Assembly (NCBI GenBank): GCA_004294225.1 | Contig: REBA01000020.1 | Coordinates: 1 to 49,187 of the forward strand | Origin: Cytophagales bacterium | Lineage (GTDB): Bacteria; Bacteroidota; Bacteroidia; Cytophagales; Cytophagaceae | Reading direction: 5' to 3' | DNA length: 49,187 nucleotides | Shown here: one piece after another, positions 17,443 through 26,382 of the stretch | Numbering within the stretch: the stretch's first letter is position 1 | Layout: each line of letters opens with the position of its first letter | Translations under genes and position numbers: made by a program | Notes under the pieces: model-generated | Told to the model about the DNA's origin: nothing | Databases searched by the model: none | What the model saw: the letters and a program-made list of their open reading frames with translations, nothing else

Positions 17443-20400
17443 ATGAAATCAACATTAAAATATTTTCAAAAAAGAATTACTAACCTTAGTGCCAACAACA
17501 AATCATTATTGGCATTAAAAACCTATGCCAATGATATAGACTTGCATCTTTTTGATTATGTAAATCATGCAAAATCATTCCATATTATAGAACAGCTCGT
17601 TCAAAGCAAAAAAGCAATAAAACTTTGCCAACAAATTGATAGTCGAAACGAGCAAAATAATATTTTAAGCAAAAAGCTCAATAAGCTTCAAAGACATGCT
17701 ACACTTATTTATGAAGAACAAGGAAGCATAGACATGAATATTGCTTGGCCTTTTATACATGGCAAGCTAAGCAACGGTCAATTGATAAGATGTCCACTAC
17801 TTTTATTCCCAGTAGCACTAAAGTTAGAAAATAACGAATGGACTATTGCACCAAAAAAAGACACTGAAATCAGTATCAACAGAAGCTTTTTGATGCTCTA
17901 TAAAATGAATTACAATACAAATTTTGACGATTCGTACTTCGACAATCTACTAGCAGAACCACCAAAAGACATTACTCTTTTTCTTACTGCACTGTACGAA
18001 CTTCTAAAAATCAATAATCTTCAAATCAATTTTAATCAAGAATTATTTCAATTAAAGCTTCAGAATTTTAAGAATTACGTTTCCAAAGAATTTGAAAACG
18101 TAACATCATTAGGTCAATTAAAGCTCGTCTCTGAATCAATATTAGGACTATATCCACAAGCTGGGAACTTTATAAGTCATGATTATGATTTCATGATTAA
18201 AGATTCAGAAAACTATAGTTTAGAAGATTTTTTTTATCAAAAAAGCAAACAACTTCAAGAACCTAATACCACTATAGAGAAAAATTATTGCCCTCTACCA
18301 ATAGATGCTTGGCAAGAAGAAGCATTATGGGCAAGTAAAACAGGGAAATCAATAGTGATTCAAGGTCCCCCTGGTTCAGGAAAATCTCAGTTTATAACCA
18401 ATCTCGTTTGTGAATTCATTGCTTGTGGAAAAAATGTAGTCGTCGTTAGCCAAAAGAAAACTGCATTGGAAGTCATTTACAAAAAACTAGAATCAATCGG
18501 TATTGAAAACTTTGCTTGCCTTGTCAATGACTTTAAAAATGACAAAAGAAAAATCTTTCAGCAACTCAACGAACAAATTGAATCCATTGAAACCTTTAAA
18601 AATGAAAATAATTCACTAAACTCAATTCACCTTGAAAAACGGTTTATAGAACTTCATAAAATTATTCAAGAAAATTGTAACCAATTAAAATCTTTTAAGA
18701 AAGCTTTGTTTGATGAAAGCAATTATGGAAAATCTATAAAATCACTTTACCTAAACACTACTTTTAATAATACCCAAGCAGACTTCAGCAATGTCTTTAG
18801 ATTTTTCAACTATGAGCAATTACTAGAAAGCATCAATAAATTTAAAAGATACTTTAGTCTAAAATCATTAATAGAACCCTACTCAGAGCCGCTTTCTCAA
18901 AGAAAAAATTTTGCACACCTATCTATAAATGACTTATCTGACATCATTAAGATTACAAATAATTTTCATCAAGAAATTGAACAAATCAATCAATCACTTC
19001 AAAAAAATGGAATTAAAGAATTAGAATACCAGACTATCAAAGAATATTTTAACAATGAAAAATTGATAATTTATTTCTTGGAATTCACCAAAACACCTAT
19101 ACAATTTGAATTACTCAAAAAATACTATAAACAACAACCAAGCCTAGAATGGATCAATGGAATCTCCGACAAAATCAATCAGGTTTTGTCGATCTGCCCC
19201 ATTCGATTTGAAAAAATAGACCTTCAAGAGGCTCAAGAAAAACTTGCTTTAGTGGAATTGGCAATAAAAAAAAACAAACCAAGTTTAAATAATTTCTATT
19301 GGAATCTATGCTCAAAAGATAAGAAACTAATAAAAAAATATCTATCAGAGAAAAAACTTGATTATACCAAAAGCACCCTAGAACAAGAGCAGGCTCACCT
19401 TAGCCAATGTATAAATAAGAAAAACTTAATTAATGAATATATTACTCAACTAGGAATTACAAATGAGGGTACCACTGAGGATTATATCAAAAGCTATCTT
19501 ATTGCTTTATCTCAAAGTATTCAACTAATCGATCAATTAAAGGCTATAAATATATTTGAGTCCATTTCTAATCAAGATATAGAATCAATTATTTTTAGCT
19601 TACAGCACCTTATAGAACTTGTCCCATTATGGAAATCATTTCATACCAGAGCCTCGAAATACCTTAGCGAAGAACAATGTATCCAACTCAATAATTCGGT
19701 AGATTTTAAGAACAAATATTTACATGCCATCGAAACACATTTCGAACATATAGTAAAACACGATCAACTTATTCAAGAATTAAGCAATCAAGAATTAAAG
19801 GCAATAGAAATACTGGAACAAAACTTTGCAAAGGAAAGTACAGAAAACCTATTAAAAATATTTGCCAACGAAATACAAAAAAACTGGATAGCATTCATAG
19901 AATTACAGAACCCAGTTCTAAAAATAGTCAGCAATGGTGAAATCGAACATATAGAACTTCTACTTCAGGAATCAATACTAGAAAAGCAAAATATCAACGA
20001 ACAGATTTTAAAAATAAAAATCAAAGAAAAAATATATCAAAAGCTAGAATATAATAGGCTGAACAACCTCATTACCTTCAGAAACCTGAAGCATCAATTG
20101 ACTAAAAAGAAAAATCTGTGGAGTATTAGACAAATTATTGCTGAATATTCCTCTGAAATAAACCGACTCTGCCCATGTTGGCTTCTATCTCCAGATGCCG
20201 TTTCAGCTATTTTCCCTATAGAATCGAAAATAGATTTAGTCATATTTGACGAAGCATCCCAATGCTTTGCTGAAAATGGTATACCAGCTATATATAGAGC
20301 TAATCAAATAGTCGTAGCGGGAGACAAGCAACAGCTCGCTCCAAATGATTTATACCAAATCAAATGGGAAGATGAAAATGAAGAGAATCCAGATATGCAA

Positions 20401-21384
20401 GCTCATTCATTGCTCTCTTTCTGCGAAAGACAATTGCCAACGATTTCCCTCAAAGGACATTATAGAAGTTTATACCCCGAGCTAATTCAATTCTCGAATA
20501 ACTACTATTATAATAACCAGCTCAATATGCTGCCCAATTTCGAGGCTTTTAGAAGCCCTAAAGATGCTATTAGATTTTATAAAACAGAAGGAATTTGGGA
20601 AAACGGAAAAAATCTAGTGGAAGCAGAATCGCTAGTAAATATTGCTCTAAATATCATCCGAGAGTTTTCTGATAAATCAATTGGTATTATAGCCTTCAAT
20701 TATCATCAGTCTATACTGATACAAGAATTACTAGATGAACAACAAAATATGCACAAACAACTTTATGATAGCATAAAGTTTGTCAAAAACATTGAAAATG
20801 TTCAAGGAGACGAATGCGATATTATACTATTATCTATTGGTTATGCACCTGGTAAATCAGGTAAAATCAATGCTCACTTCGGAAGCTTAAACTTAGAAGG
20901 AGGTGCTCAAAGATTAAATGTTGCCATCACAAGAGCTAAAGAAAAAATGATTATAATAAGTAGTATTCATCCCGAAAAGCTTATCGTTGAAAACACTATA
21001 AATGAAGGTCCTAAATTATTGAAAAAATTTCTACAATTTGTAGCTGCCTATCAGAATTCAAAGCGGTTAGAATTAGAGAAAATCGAATTCTCAATGCCTA
21101 TTAATTTCATGAATACAAATGAGCACATTCATCTTATTGAAATATTATCCAATAAAAAGCAAAGCACAAGTAACTATAAAAGCAATTTTGCAGACGCCTT
21201 AACAAAAGAAGAACAAGACTATTCCTTAGTATTTACAGATGATAGCAAATACTATCAATCTGGAAACATTAAAGAAACTCATGTTTATAAGCTTATAGAA
21301 GCAAAAAGGAAGCACTGGAAGTACAACAAGTATTATAGTAGAAATTACTATTTGAATCAACTAGAAAAACCTATTCCTTATTAA
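17443..21384 (+). CDS. Large SF1 (Upf1/Dna2-like) helicase with ~600-residue helical insert
   Basis: The 1313-residue product is a superfamily 1 helicase of the AAA_11/AAA_12 type. A Q-motif-like WQEEALWAS precedes Walker A GPPGSGKS (about 306-313). Walker B is FDEASQ (about 931). Motif III reads GDKQQLAPND, motif IV GHYRSLYPE, motif V NVQGDECDIILLS and motif VI RLNVAITRAKEKM (about 1157). Some 600 mainly helical, coiled-coil-prone residues lie between motifs Ia and II. Residues 1-290 resemble the front part of DUF4011-type helicases, but the Vsr-like nuclease and DUF3320 ends of that group are missing. Substrate (DNA or RNA) and role are unknown. It starts 57 bases after pyrC and overlaps the convergent HAD gene by 4 bases. 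Confidence 0.85.
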   Translation: MKSTLKYFQKRITNLSANNKSLLALKTYANDIDLHLFDYVNHAKSFHIIEQLVQSKKAIKLCQQIDSRNEQNNILSKKLNKLQRHATLIYEEQGSIDMNIAWPFIHGKLSNGQLIRCPLLLFPVALKLENNEWTIAPKKDTEISINRSFLMLYKMNYNTNFDDSYFDNLLAEPPKDITLFLTALYELLKINNLQINFNQELFQLKLQNFKNYVSKEFENVTSLGQLKLVSESILGLYPQAGNFISHDYDFMIKDSENYSLEDFFYQKSKQLQEPNTTIEKNYCPLPIDAWQEEALWASKTGKSIVIQGPPGSGKSQFITNLVCEFIACGKNVVVVSQKKTALEVIYKKLESIGIENFACLVNDFKNDKRKIFQQLNEQIESIETFKNENNSLNSIHLEKRFIELHKIIQENCNQLKSFKKALFDESNYGKSIKSLYLNTTFNNTQADFSNVFRFFNYEQLLESINKFKRYFSLKSLIEPYSEPLSQRKNFAHLSINDLSDIIKITNNFHQEIEQINQSLQKNGIKELEYQTIKEYFNNEKLIIYFLEFTKTPIQFELLKKYYKQQPSLEWINGISDKINQVLSICPIRFEKIDLQEAQEKLALVELAIKKNKPSLNNFYWNLCSKDKKLIKKYLSEKKLDYTKSTLEQEQAHLSQCINKKNLINEYITQLGITNEGTTEDYIKSYLIALSQSIQLIDQLKAINIFESISNQDIESIIFSLQHLIELVPLWKSFHTRASKYLSEEQCIQLNNSVDFKNKYLHAIETHFEHIVKHDQLIQELSNQELKAIEILEQNFAKESTENLLKIFANEIQKNWIAFIELQNPVLKIVSNGEIEHIELLLQESILEKQNINEQILKIKIKEKIYQKLEYNRLNNLITFRNLKHQLTKKKNLWSIRQIIAEYSSEINRLCPCWLLSPDAVSAIFPIESKIDLVIFDEASQCFAENGIPAIYRANQIVVAGDKQQLAPNDLYQIKWEDENEENPDMQAHSLLSFCERQLPTISLKGHYRSLYPELIQFSNNYYYNNQLNMLPNFEAFRSPKDAIRFYKTEGIWENGKNLVEAESLVNIALNIIREFSDKSIGIIAFNYHQSILIQELLDEQQNMHKQLYDSIKFVKNIENVQGDECDIILLSIGYAPGKSGKINAHFGSLNLEGGAQRLNVAITRAKEKMIIISSIHPEKLIVENTINEGPKLLKKFLQFVAAYQNSKRLELEKIEFSMPINFMNTNEHIHLIEILSNKKQSTSNYKSNFADALTKEEQDYSLVFTDDSKYYQSGNIKETHVYKLIEAKRKHWKYNKYYSRNYYLNQLEKPIPY

Positions 21385-21983
21385 TAACTATTTAAATAAT
21401 AAGGTCTGATATCTGTGGCTATCATTCCAGCTTTTATTGCTGCTTCTAAACCCAAAGGACTATCTTCAAACACCTCGCATTCTTCGGGATTTACGTTCAT
21501 CAATTCGGCACACCTCAAGAAAGTATCTGGTGCTGGTTTAAAATTTTTCACATCACGAGCTGTAACGATGATATCAAAATAACTTTCTGCATTGATTGCT
21601 TGAAGCGTGAGAGCCGCCACATCAGGCACACCACCAGTACCAACAGACATTGGAATTTTTCCAAAATAATTTATTGCTAGATTAAGCACAGGTTGGATAG
21701 GTTGAATGGTATGAATTAGTTTTAAAAAAGCATTTTCTTTCTGCTCATGAGTTTCCTCAGGATCCATTTTTTTGTCAAACATTTCGTTGAGCATATCCAC
21801 TATTTTAAAGGTAGGAATGCCCGCAAGCTTATAAAACAAATCTTCAGGAAAATGGAATCCGTTGAAATTAGCTACTTCTGACCAAGCTTTATAATGGTTG
21901 GGCATAGTATCTGCAAGAGTACCATCTAAATCAAAAATTAAAGCTTTTGCTTTAGGATTTTTTATAAGTTTCAGCATTTGCAA
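21381..21983 (-). CDS. HAD-superfamily hydrolase, beta-phosphoglucomutase-like
   Basis: The 200-residue product has the HAD motifs. Motif I FDLDGTLADT carries the nucleophilic Asp and the acid/base Asp. A helical cap follows, then the motif II strand MSVGTGGV, the motif III lysine in KNFKPAPD and motif IV EDSPLGLEAA. The cap type and the EDSPLG loop place it with sugar-phosphatases and beta-phosphoglucomutases (GPH-type). The exact substrate is not deducible. It is convergent with the helicase gene. Confidence 0.88.
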   Translation of the reverse strand: MQMLKLIKNPKAKALIFDLDGTLADTMPNHYKAWSEVANFNGFHFPEDLFYKLAGIPTFKIVDMLNEMFDKKMDPEETHEQKENAFLKLIHTIQPIQPVLNLAINYFGKIPMSVGTGGVPDVAALTLQAINAESYFDIIVTARDVKNFKPAPDTFLRCAELMNVNPEECEVFEDSPLGLEAAIKAGMIATDIRPYYLNSY

Positions 21984-22056
21984 TGGAATTTAAAGAAGTG
22001 AATTGCTTTAATTGATAGGGAAGAATAAAAATCAATGACATACAATTTATAATAAA

Positions 22057-22086
22057 AAAGCCATCTCTAGTTAAAGAAATGGCTTT
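22057..22086 (-). terminator. Terminator of the tRNA-His gene
   Basis: On the minus strand a 12-bp stem (AAAGCCATTTCT/AGAGATGGCTTT, one U-G pair) with a 6-base loop is followed by TTTATT. It begins 4 bases after the tRNA 3' end, so the tRNA is probably transcribed and stopped here. Confidence 0.8.
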
Positions 22087-22089
22087 ATG

Positions 22090-22164
22090 GGAAAGTGATG
22101 GGGATCGAACCCACGACCTCAAGAACCACAATCTAGCGCTCTAACCAACTGAGCTACACCTTCC
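22090..22164 (-). tRNA. tRNA-His (anticodon GUG)
   Basis: The minus strand folds as a cloverleaf with an 8-bp acceptor stem. G at position -1 pairs with C73, the identity feature of histidine tRNAs. The D arm is GCTC/GAGC, the anticodon loop TTGTGGT gives GUG, and the T arm is GTGGG-TTCGATC-CCCAT. CCA is not encoded. The anticodon stem CTAGA/TCTTG has one U-U mismatch at position 28-42. A strong terminator follows directly. Confidence 0.93.
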
Positions 22165-22289
22165 ATTTATTGATTCCTCACAAGGCGTTCCCTAAATGAG
22201 TTTGCAAATATAGCTTTTCGAGTTTTAATACCAAAATATGTAGATTGTTTTTTATTATTTACACTATAAAAAACTGATATTCAAATTAT

Positions 22290-23471
22290 TTATTCCACCC
22301 AAAGCACTAAACCCTTTAAATACTCCCCTTCTGGATGAAAAATATTAATTGGATGGTCGCAGGGTTGATGCAATTGTTTTATAATCCTAACATTTCTTCG
22401 TGCATCTGCAGCCGCACCAAAAATAATTTTTTGAAATAACTCTTGAGAAATATTTTGCGAACAAGAAAAAGTGTAAATCAATCCCCCTGATTTAATATTT
22501 TGAATAGCTTTCAAATTGATTTGTTTGTATCCTCTTGTAGCATTCGCTACTGCTCTAGAATGTTTAGCAAAGGCAGGAGGATCTAAAACTATTATATCAA
22601 AAAAATCTTTAGGGATATCTTTTAAATATTCAAAACAATCTTTGACAATCTTATAATGCCTATCTTCAGAACCGTTAAGTGCAGCATTGGTATGAGAAAG
22701 TTCAACTGCTTTCTCAGAAATATCCAAAGAATAAACCTCGCTTGCTCCGCCAGCTAAAGCATAGACTGAAAAGCCACCAGTATAACTAAAAGCATTTAAC
22801 ACAATTTTTCCTTTAGCATCATTCATTAGTGCCATTCTGTTATCTCTTTGATCTAAGAAGAAACCTGTTTTCTGACCGTCAATAAAATCAACCAAAAACT
22901 TCTGCCCATTTTCTATAATTTCTACAGGAACTTCACATGGCTTTGTCGCCCAATAAGAAGAAGCCCTTACATCTTCTAGCACTCCGGTGCTATTTTTGGA
23001 CTTCACAAAAATATAATTAAACCCAAGTCTAGAAATTGCTTCGAATATTTGACTAGCGATTAGCTCTATGCCTCTGACCATAATCTGAACTACCACTACC
23101 TCATTATAAACATCTGCAATAATCCCAGGAATAAAATCTCCTTCTGCATGAAGTAGTCTATAAGCATTGGTATGTGAGCCTTTTAAAACCTCTTTCCTCA
23201 GCTGAAAAGCATTTTTTATCTTAGCAAACCAATAATCGCCATGATAGAAATCCTCGGCACTAGAGGAAAAATGAAACATTCTGCACACAATTTGATTTTT
23301 AGGAGCAAAAAAGCCATAGCCCAACACCTGTTGTTCATAAGACCTTATCTCCACTATTTGCCCATCTTCTGCATTGGGAGATTGATGAACAGCTCCAGAA
23401 AACAACCAAGGGTGGCGATGATAAAGCGAGCGTTCTCTTTTGGGCTTTAGAACCAATATAGGATATTGCAT
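22290..23471 (-). CDS. rlmI: RlmI-like class I rRNA (cytosine-5) methyltransferase
   Basis: RlmI methylates cytosine 1962 of 23S rRNA. The 393-residue product has an N-terminal PUA domain (KPKRERSLYHRHPWLFSGAV), a linker domain, and a Rossmann methyltransferase domain. The SAM-binding motif is VLNAFSYTGGFSVYALAGGA, motif IV is DIIVLDPPAF, and the FSCSQN loop carries the cysteine used by m5C enzymes. The length matches RlmI. It is divergent from the GH43 gene. RlmI or a close paralogue such as RlmK-type proteins is possible. Confidence 0.9.
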   Translation of the reverse strand: MQYPILVLKPKRERSLYHRHPWLFSGAVHQSPNAEDGQIVEIRSYEQQVLGYGFFAPKNQIVCRMFHFSSSAEDFYHGDYWFAKIKNAFQLRKEVLKGSHTNAYRLLHAEGDFIPGIIADVYNEVVVVQIMVRGIELIASQIFEAISRLGFNYIFVKSKNSTGVLEDVRASSYWATKPCEVPVEIIENGQKFLVDFIDGQKTGFFLDQRDNRMALMNDAKGKIVLNAFSYTGGFSVYALAGGASEVYSLDISEKAVELSHTNAALNGSEDRHYKIVKDCFEYLKDIPKDFFDIIVLDPPAFAKHSRAVANATRGYKQINLKAIQNIKSGGLIYTFSCSQNISQELFQKIIFGAAADARRNVRIIKQLHQPCDHPINIFHPEGEYLKGLVLWVE

Positions 23472-23580
23472 AGATAATTTTAAATTTGTGTTATAGCAAA
23501 ATAATGGTACTTGAATAAAACAATTCCTCCAAGTGAATTAAGTAATGAAAATAAATGTTTAAATAATACCCAATACTATA

Positions 23581-24939
23581 ATGCTTTTAAAATACTTATT
23601 AACAATACTTGGCTTTTTCTTTTTAGTAACCATCTATGGGCAAAACCCAATTTCTCCAGAAGGAATTTTTATTGCAGATCCTTCGGGGCATGTATGGAAA
23701 GATGGAAGACTCTATATTTATGGCTCTTTGGATAAAAGCCCAAATTATTTTTGCTCTTCTGATTACCATATTTTGTCTAGCTCTAACTTAATGAACTGGG
23801 TCGTGAGCAAAAACATTTTCTCTTTAGAAGAAAAAAATAATCCCAATAAATCAAAACAAGAAAAAATATTATATGCCCCTGATTGTGGCTATATCAATGG
23901 GAAATATTGCTTATTTTATTGCCAACCTGGAGCAGAGGCAGAAGGAGTAGCAGAGGCAAACACCCCCATAGGTCCATTCTTGAATGCAAAAAAAATGAAT
24001 ATATACGGACACAATCAAATCGACCCATCTATTTTCACCGACAATGACGGAAAAAACTATTATATCTGGGGGCAATTTGATTTAAAAATTGCAGAACTAA
24101 AACCAAACTCTACTGAAATAGACTCTAGCACTATCTTCAACAATGTAATTACAGAGAAAGAGCATTTCTTTCATGAAGGTGCATTTCTGACTAAAAAAAA
24201 TGACACCTATTACCTTATCTATGCTCACATGGGGAGAAAAGACAAACCCACATGCTTAGGATATTCTACCAGCAAATCACCTATAGGACCTTATCAATAT
24301 AGAGGAGTAATTATAGACAATGAAGGTTGCGACCCCAGTAATTGGAACAACCACGGCTCAATTGTTGAGTTCCAAAACCAATGGTATGTACTTTATCATA
24401 GGGCTACCCACGGAAGCCAAAGTATGCGAAAAGCTTGTATAGAACCCATCTACTTTGAAGCTGACGGAAGTATCAAAGAAGTAGAAATGACTTCACAAGG
24501 AGCAGGCAAACCACTAATTGCTACAGACACTATTGAAGCTAGACGCACCTGTATGATTAATGGAAATGCTAGAATAAATAGTATCAACCCAAGCACAGAA
24601 GTAGTCAATGGCATCCTCGCTAACGACTATATTGTATTCAAATATTTAGATTTCGGTAAGGGCGTTGACAGTATTTCTATAAAAATAAAAACTAGCGAAA
24701 AAGAAGGTGGATTTAATCTACACATTGATAAACCTTGGGGAGAATGGAAAGGATACGTTCATTTCCCTAAATCAAAACAAAAAAATAAATTTCAATATAT
24801 TCACTATAAAATCAATCCCATCAAAGGAGTTCATGCAATTTATTTAAAATTTTATGGTGGCAACAACACCGGTTTTGAAATAGATAATTTTATTTTTCAT
24901 CAATCCAAAAATAAAATATCAATGCCTAATAATGATTGA
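23581..24939 (+). CDS. Secreted GH43 family glycoside hydrolase with CBM6-like domain
   Basis: The 452-residue product has a signal peptide (LLTILGFFFLVTIYG). A five-bladed propeller GH43 domain covers about 25-310. The general-base Asp lies in IADPSGHVWKDGRLY, the second Asp in DPSIFTDNDGKNYYIWG and the general-acid Glu in FHEGAFLTKKND. NNHGSIVEF gives the conserved histidine. GH43 enzymes release arabinose or xylose from hemicellulose and pectin side chains. The last ~120 residues (TIEARRTCMI to NTGFEIDNFIFH) look like a CBM6-type beta-sandwich. There is no T9SS tail, so a periplasmic place is likely. The gene fits the pectin/xylan enzymes at 38-46 kb. Confidence 0.9.
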   Translation: MLLKYLLTILGFFFLVTIYGQNPISPEGIFIADPSGHVWKDGRLYIYGSLDKSPNYFCSSDYHILSSSNLMNWVVSKNIFSLEEKNNPNKSKQEKILYAPDCGYINGKYCLFYCQPGAEAEGVAEANTPIGPFLNAKKMNIYGHNQIDPSIFTDNDGKNYYIWGQFDLKIAELKPNSTEIDSSTIFNNVITEKEHFFHEGAFLTKKNDTYYLIYAHMGRKDKPTCLGYSTSKSPIGPYQYRGVIIDNEGCDPSNWNNHGSIVEFQNQWYVLYHRATHGSQSMRKACIEPIYFEADGSIKEVEMTSQGAGKPLIATDTIEARRTCMINGNARINSINPSTEVVNGILANDYIVFKYLDFGKGVDSISIKIKTSEKEGGFNLHIDKPWGEWKGYVHFPKSKQKNKFQYIHYKINPIKGVHAIYLKFYGGNNTGFEIDNFIFHQSKNKISMPNND

Positions 24940-24972
24940 GCCCTTCCCTATTAAGCTTAATTTCTATCTTCA

Positions 24973-25080
24973 ATGATTGATACTACCCAAGAAAGAATAA
25001 TTAATGAGCAGGAATTTGAGGAGCTATTTAGAACCCATTACACTAGTATGTGCAGAAGTGTAAATAGAGGGCATCTCTAA
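24973..25080 (+). pseudogene. ECF sigma factor, N-terminal remnant cut by an IS
   Basis: An ATG at 24973 opens 32 sigma-like codons. EQEFEELFRTHYTSMCRS is the region 2 start of Bacteroidota ECF sigma factors (compare the common form FEELFRxHYxxLC). The frame then runs into the left inverted repeat of the IS at 25068 and stops at 25078-25080. No continuation of the sigma gene is visible beyond the IS right end at 26006, so the rest was deleted. Many Bacteroidota ECF sigmas act with an anti-sigma factor and SusCD genes for glycan uptake. None of these follow here. Confidence 0.75.
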
Positions 25081-26006
25081 AAACTCAAAATCATAATTTT
25101 TGTTAAAAAATATCTTTAAAAAATGTTGCTTAATATATTGATTATTAGTATTATTAACAATAATTTTTAAGCGTTATGAAGCAGTTTAAAAGACATAAAG
25201 ATTTTGGATTTTTTGACCAAGATTTTCGCCTTACTAAGCTAACTAAACTAGGCGATTCACTTGTAAAACTAAATAAAAGTGTTAATTTTTAATTATTTAG
25301 AAATATTTTAGAAAATGGAATGATCTTATAAAAGAAGGTAAAGGAGCTGAATTATGGGCAGATAAACCAAATAAAAAAGCTCAGAAAGATGTAGATGTAC
25401 GCTGGACAAAGAAAAATAATACCAACTATTATGGATATAAAAATCATACAAAAGCAGATGTAAAAAGTAAAATAATTACCAATTTTCAAGTAACCGATGC
25501 AAGTGTTCATGATTCTCAGGTTTTAAATAATTTATTGACTGACAGTGATAAGGGAGAAGATTTTTATGCAGACAGTGCATAAACTGGCGAAAAACAAGAA
25601 GAAATTATAGAAAAAAAGGGAATGGTAAATAAAGTTTGCGAAAAAGGACATAGAAATAAGCCACTTACCGAGCAGCAGAAAAATAACAACACTGAAAAAT
25701 CAAGAATTAGATCAAGGGTAGAACACATCTATGGATTTATGGAGAATAGCATGAATGGTATGTATTTATATTCAATTGGCATAGAAAGAATAAGTACAGC
25801 TATTTGCTTGATGAACTTGACCTACAATATGTTCAGAAAAGTACAATTACAATCAAATTAGGGGATAAATGCGTCTAAATGGGAAATAGATATTAATTAA
25901 AATATTATATATTAATGGTTTAATAAAAAATTGGATTTTCCAATATTTTTCAAAAATGATGAGAAAGTACATTTACTTGCCAAAAAGTAGTTTTTAGAGA
26001 TGCCCT
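25068..26006 (+). mobile_element. Defective IS5-like insertion sequence
   Basis: The 939-bp element is bounded by perfect 18-bp inverted repeats (AGGGCATCTCTAAAAACT at 25068-25085 and its complement at 25989-26006). It contains a broken transposase gene in the same direction as the sigma remnant. No clear target duplication is visible at the two edges (left flank ends AAATAG, right flank begins AAAGTA). This fits deletion or recombination after insertion. Confidence 0.88.
25176..25861 (+). pseudogene. IS5-family DDE transposase, internally deleted, with a nonsense codon
   Basis: The first 38 codons (from ATG 25176, KQFKRHKDFGFFDQDFRLTK) end at a stop at 25290. The frame then shifts and resumes about 30 bases on (WNDLIKEGKGAELWADKPNK). 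The segment with the first catalytic Asp (usually in VDASFVE) is missing. The middle part carries YYGYKNHTKADVKS, VTDASVHDSQVL and the second catalytic Asp in YADSA. The next codon, normally Tyr, is TAA at 25580-25582. The end carries the glutamate of RSRVEHIYGFME and finishes at 25861. The element cannot move by itself. Confidence 0.85.
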
Positions 26007-26319
26007 AAAGTAAAAAATGGGAATCATTTATTTAAAACATCACAACCAAAAAGTTTTCTATCAAAACATAAATCACTAGCATATAAGCATTGTTAATTAT
26101 AAGAATATTTTTTTTGATAATCAACATTTTAAAAAAATTAAGAAAAACAGATGATTGTAAAAAATATTTTACAATCATCTGTTTTAATTTTTAAAGATTA
26201 TTTTTAAAATGCAAATAAACCTCTAGATTAAATAACTATCTAAAAACTATATTTAAGAAAATTTGTTTAATTAAATATGGACTTAAAATTCAATATTAAA
26301 TTTAATATGAAGTTAAAAA
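26007..26319. other. Intergenic region after the IS
   Basis: A 313-base A+T-rich stretch between the IS and the efflux operon. It holds the strong hairpin at 26144-26185 and, presumably, the efflux promoter. No sigma-factor sequence or other coding fragment is recognisable in either strand. Confidence 0.5.
26144..26185. terminator. Orphan terminator hairpin
   Basis: A perfect 19-bp inverted repeat (arms 26144-26162 and 26167-26185) with a 4-base loop AATA. T-rich runs follow on both strands (TTTTAATTTTT and TTTTTCTTAATTTTTTT). No intact gene ends near it; it may be the old terminator of the lost sigma-factor transcript. Confidence 0.7.
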
Positions 26320-26382
26320 ATGAATAGCATTTTTAACTTTTTTGCACTATTTTTAAAAAAACACACAAAATTATCTGATAAA

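Noticed and set aside
23511-23735. A 74-codon frame overlapping the start of the GH43 gene
   Set aside because: It is in another frame of the GH43 signal peptide and catalytic domain and has no family features.
25069-26006. CRISPR or other repeat array
   Set aside because: The only repeats here are the two terminal inverted repeats of the IS; there is no regular spacing of direct repeats anywhere in the window.
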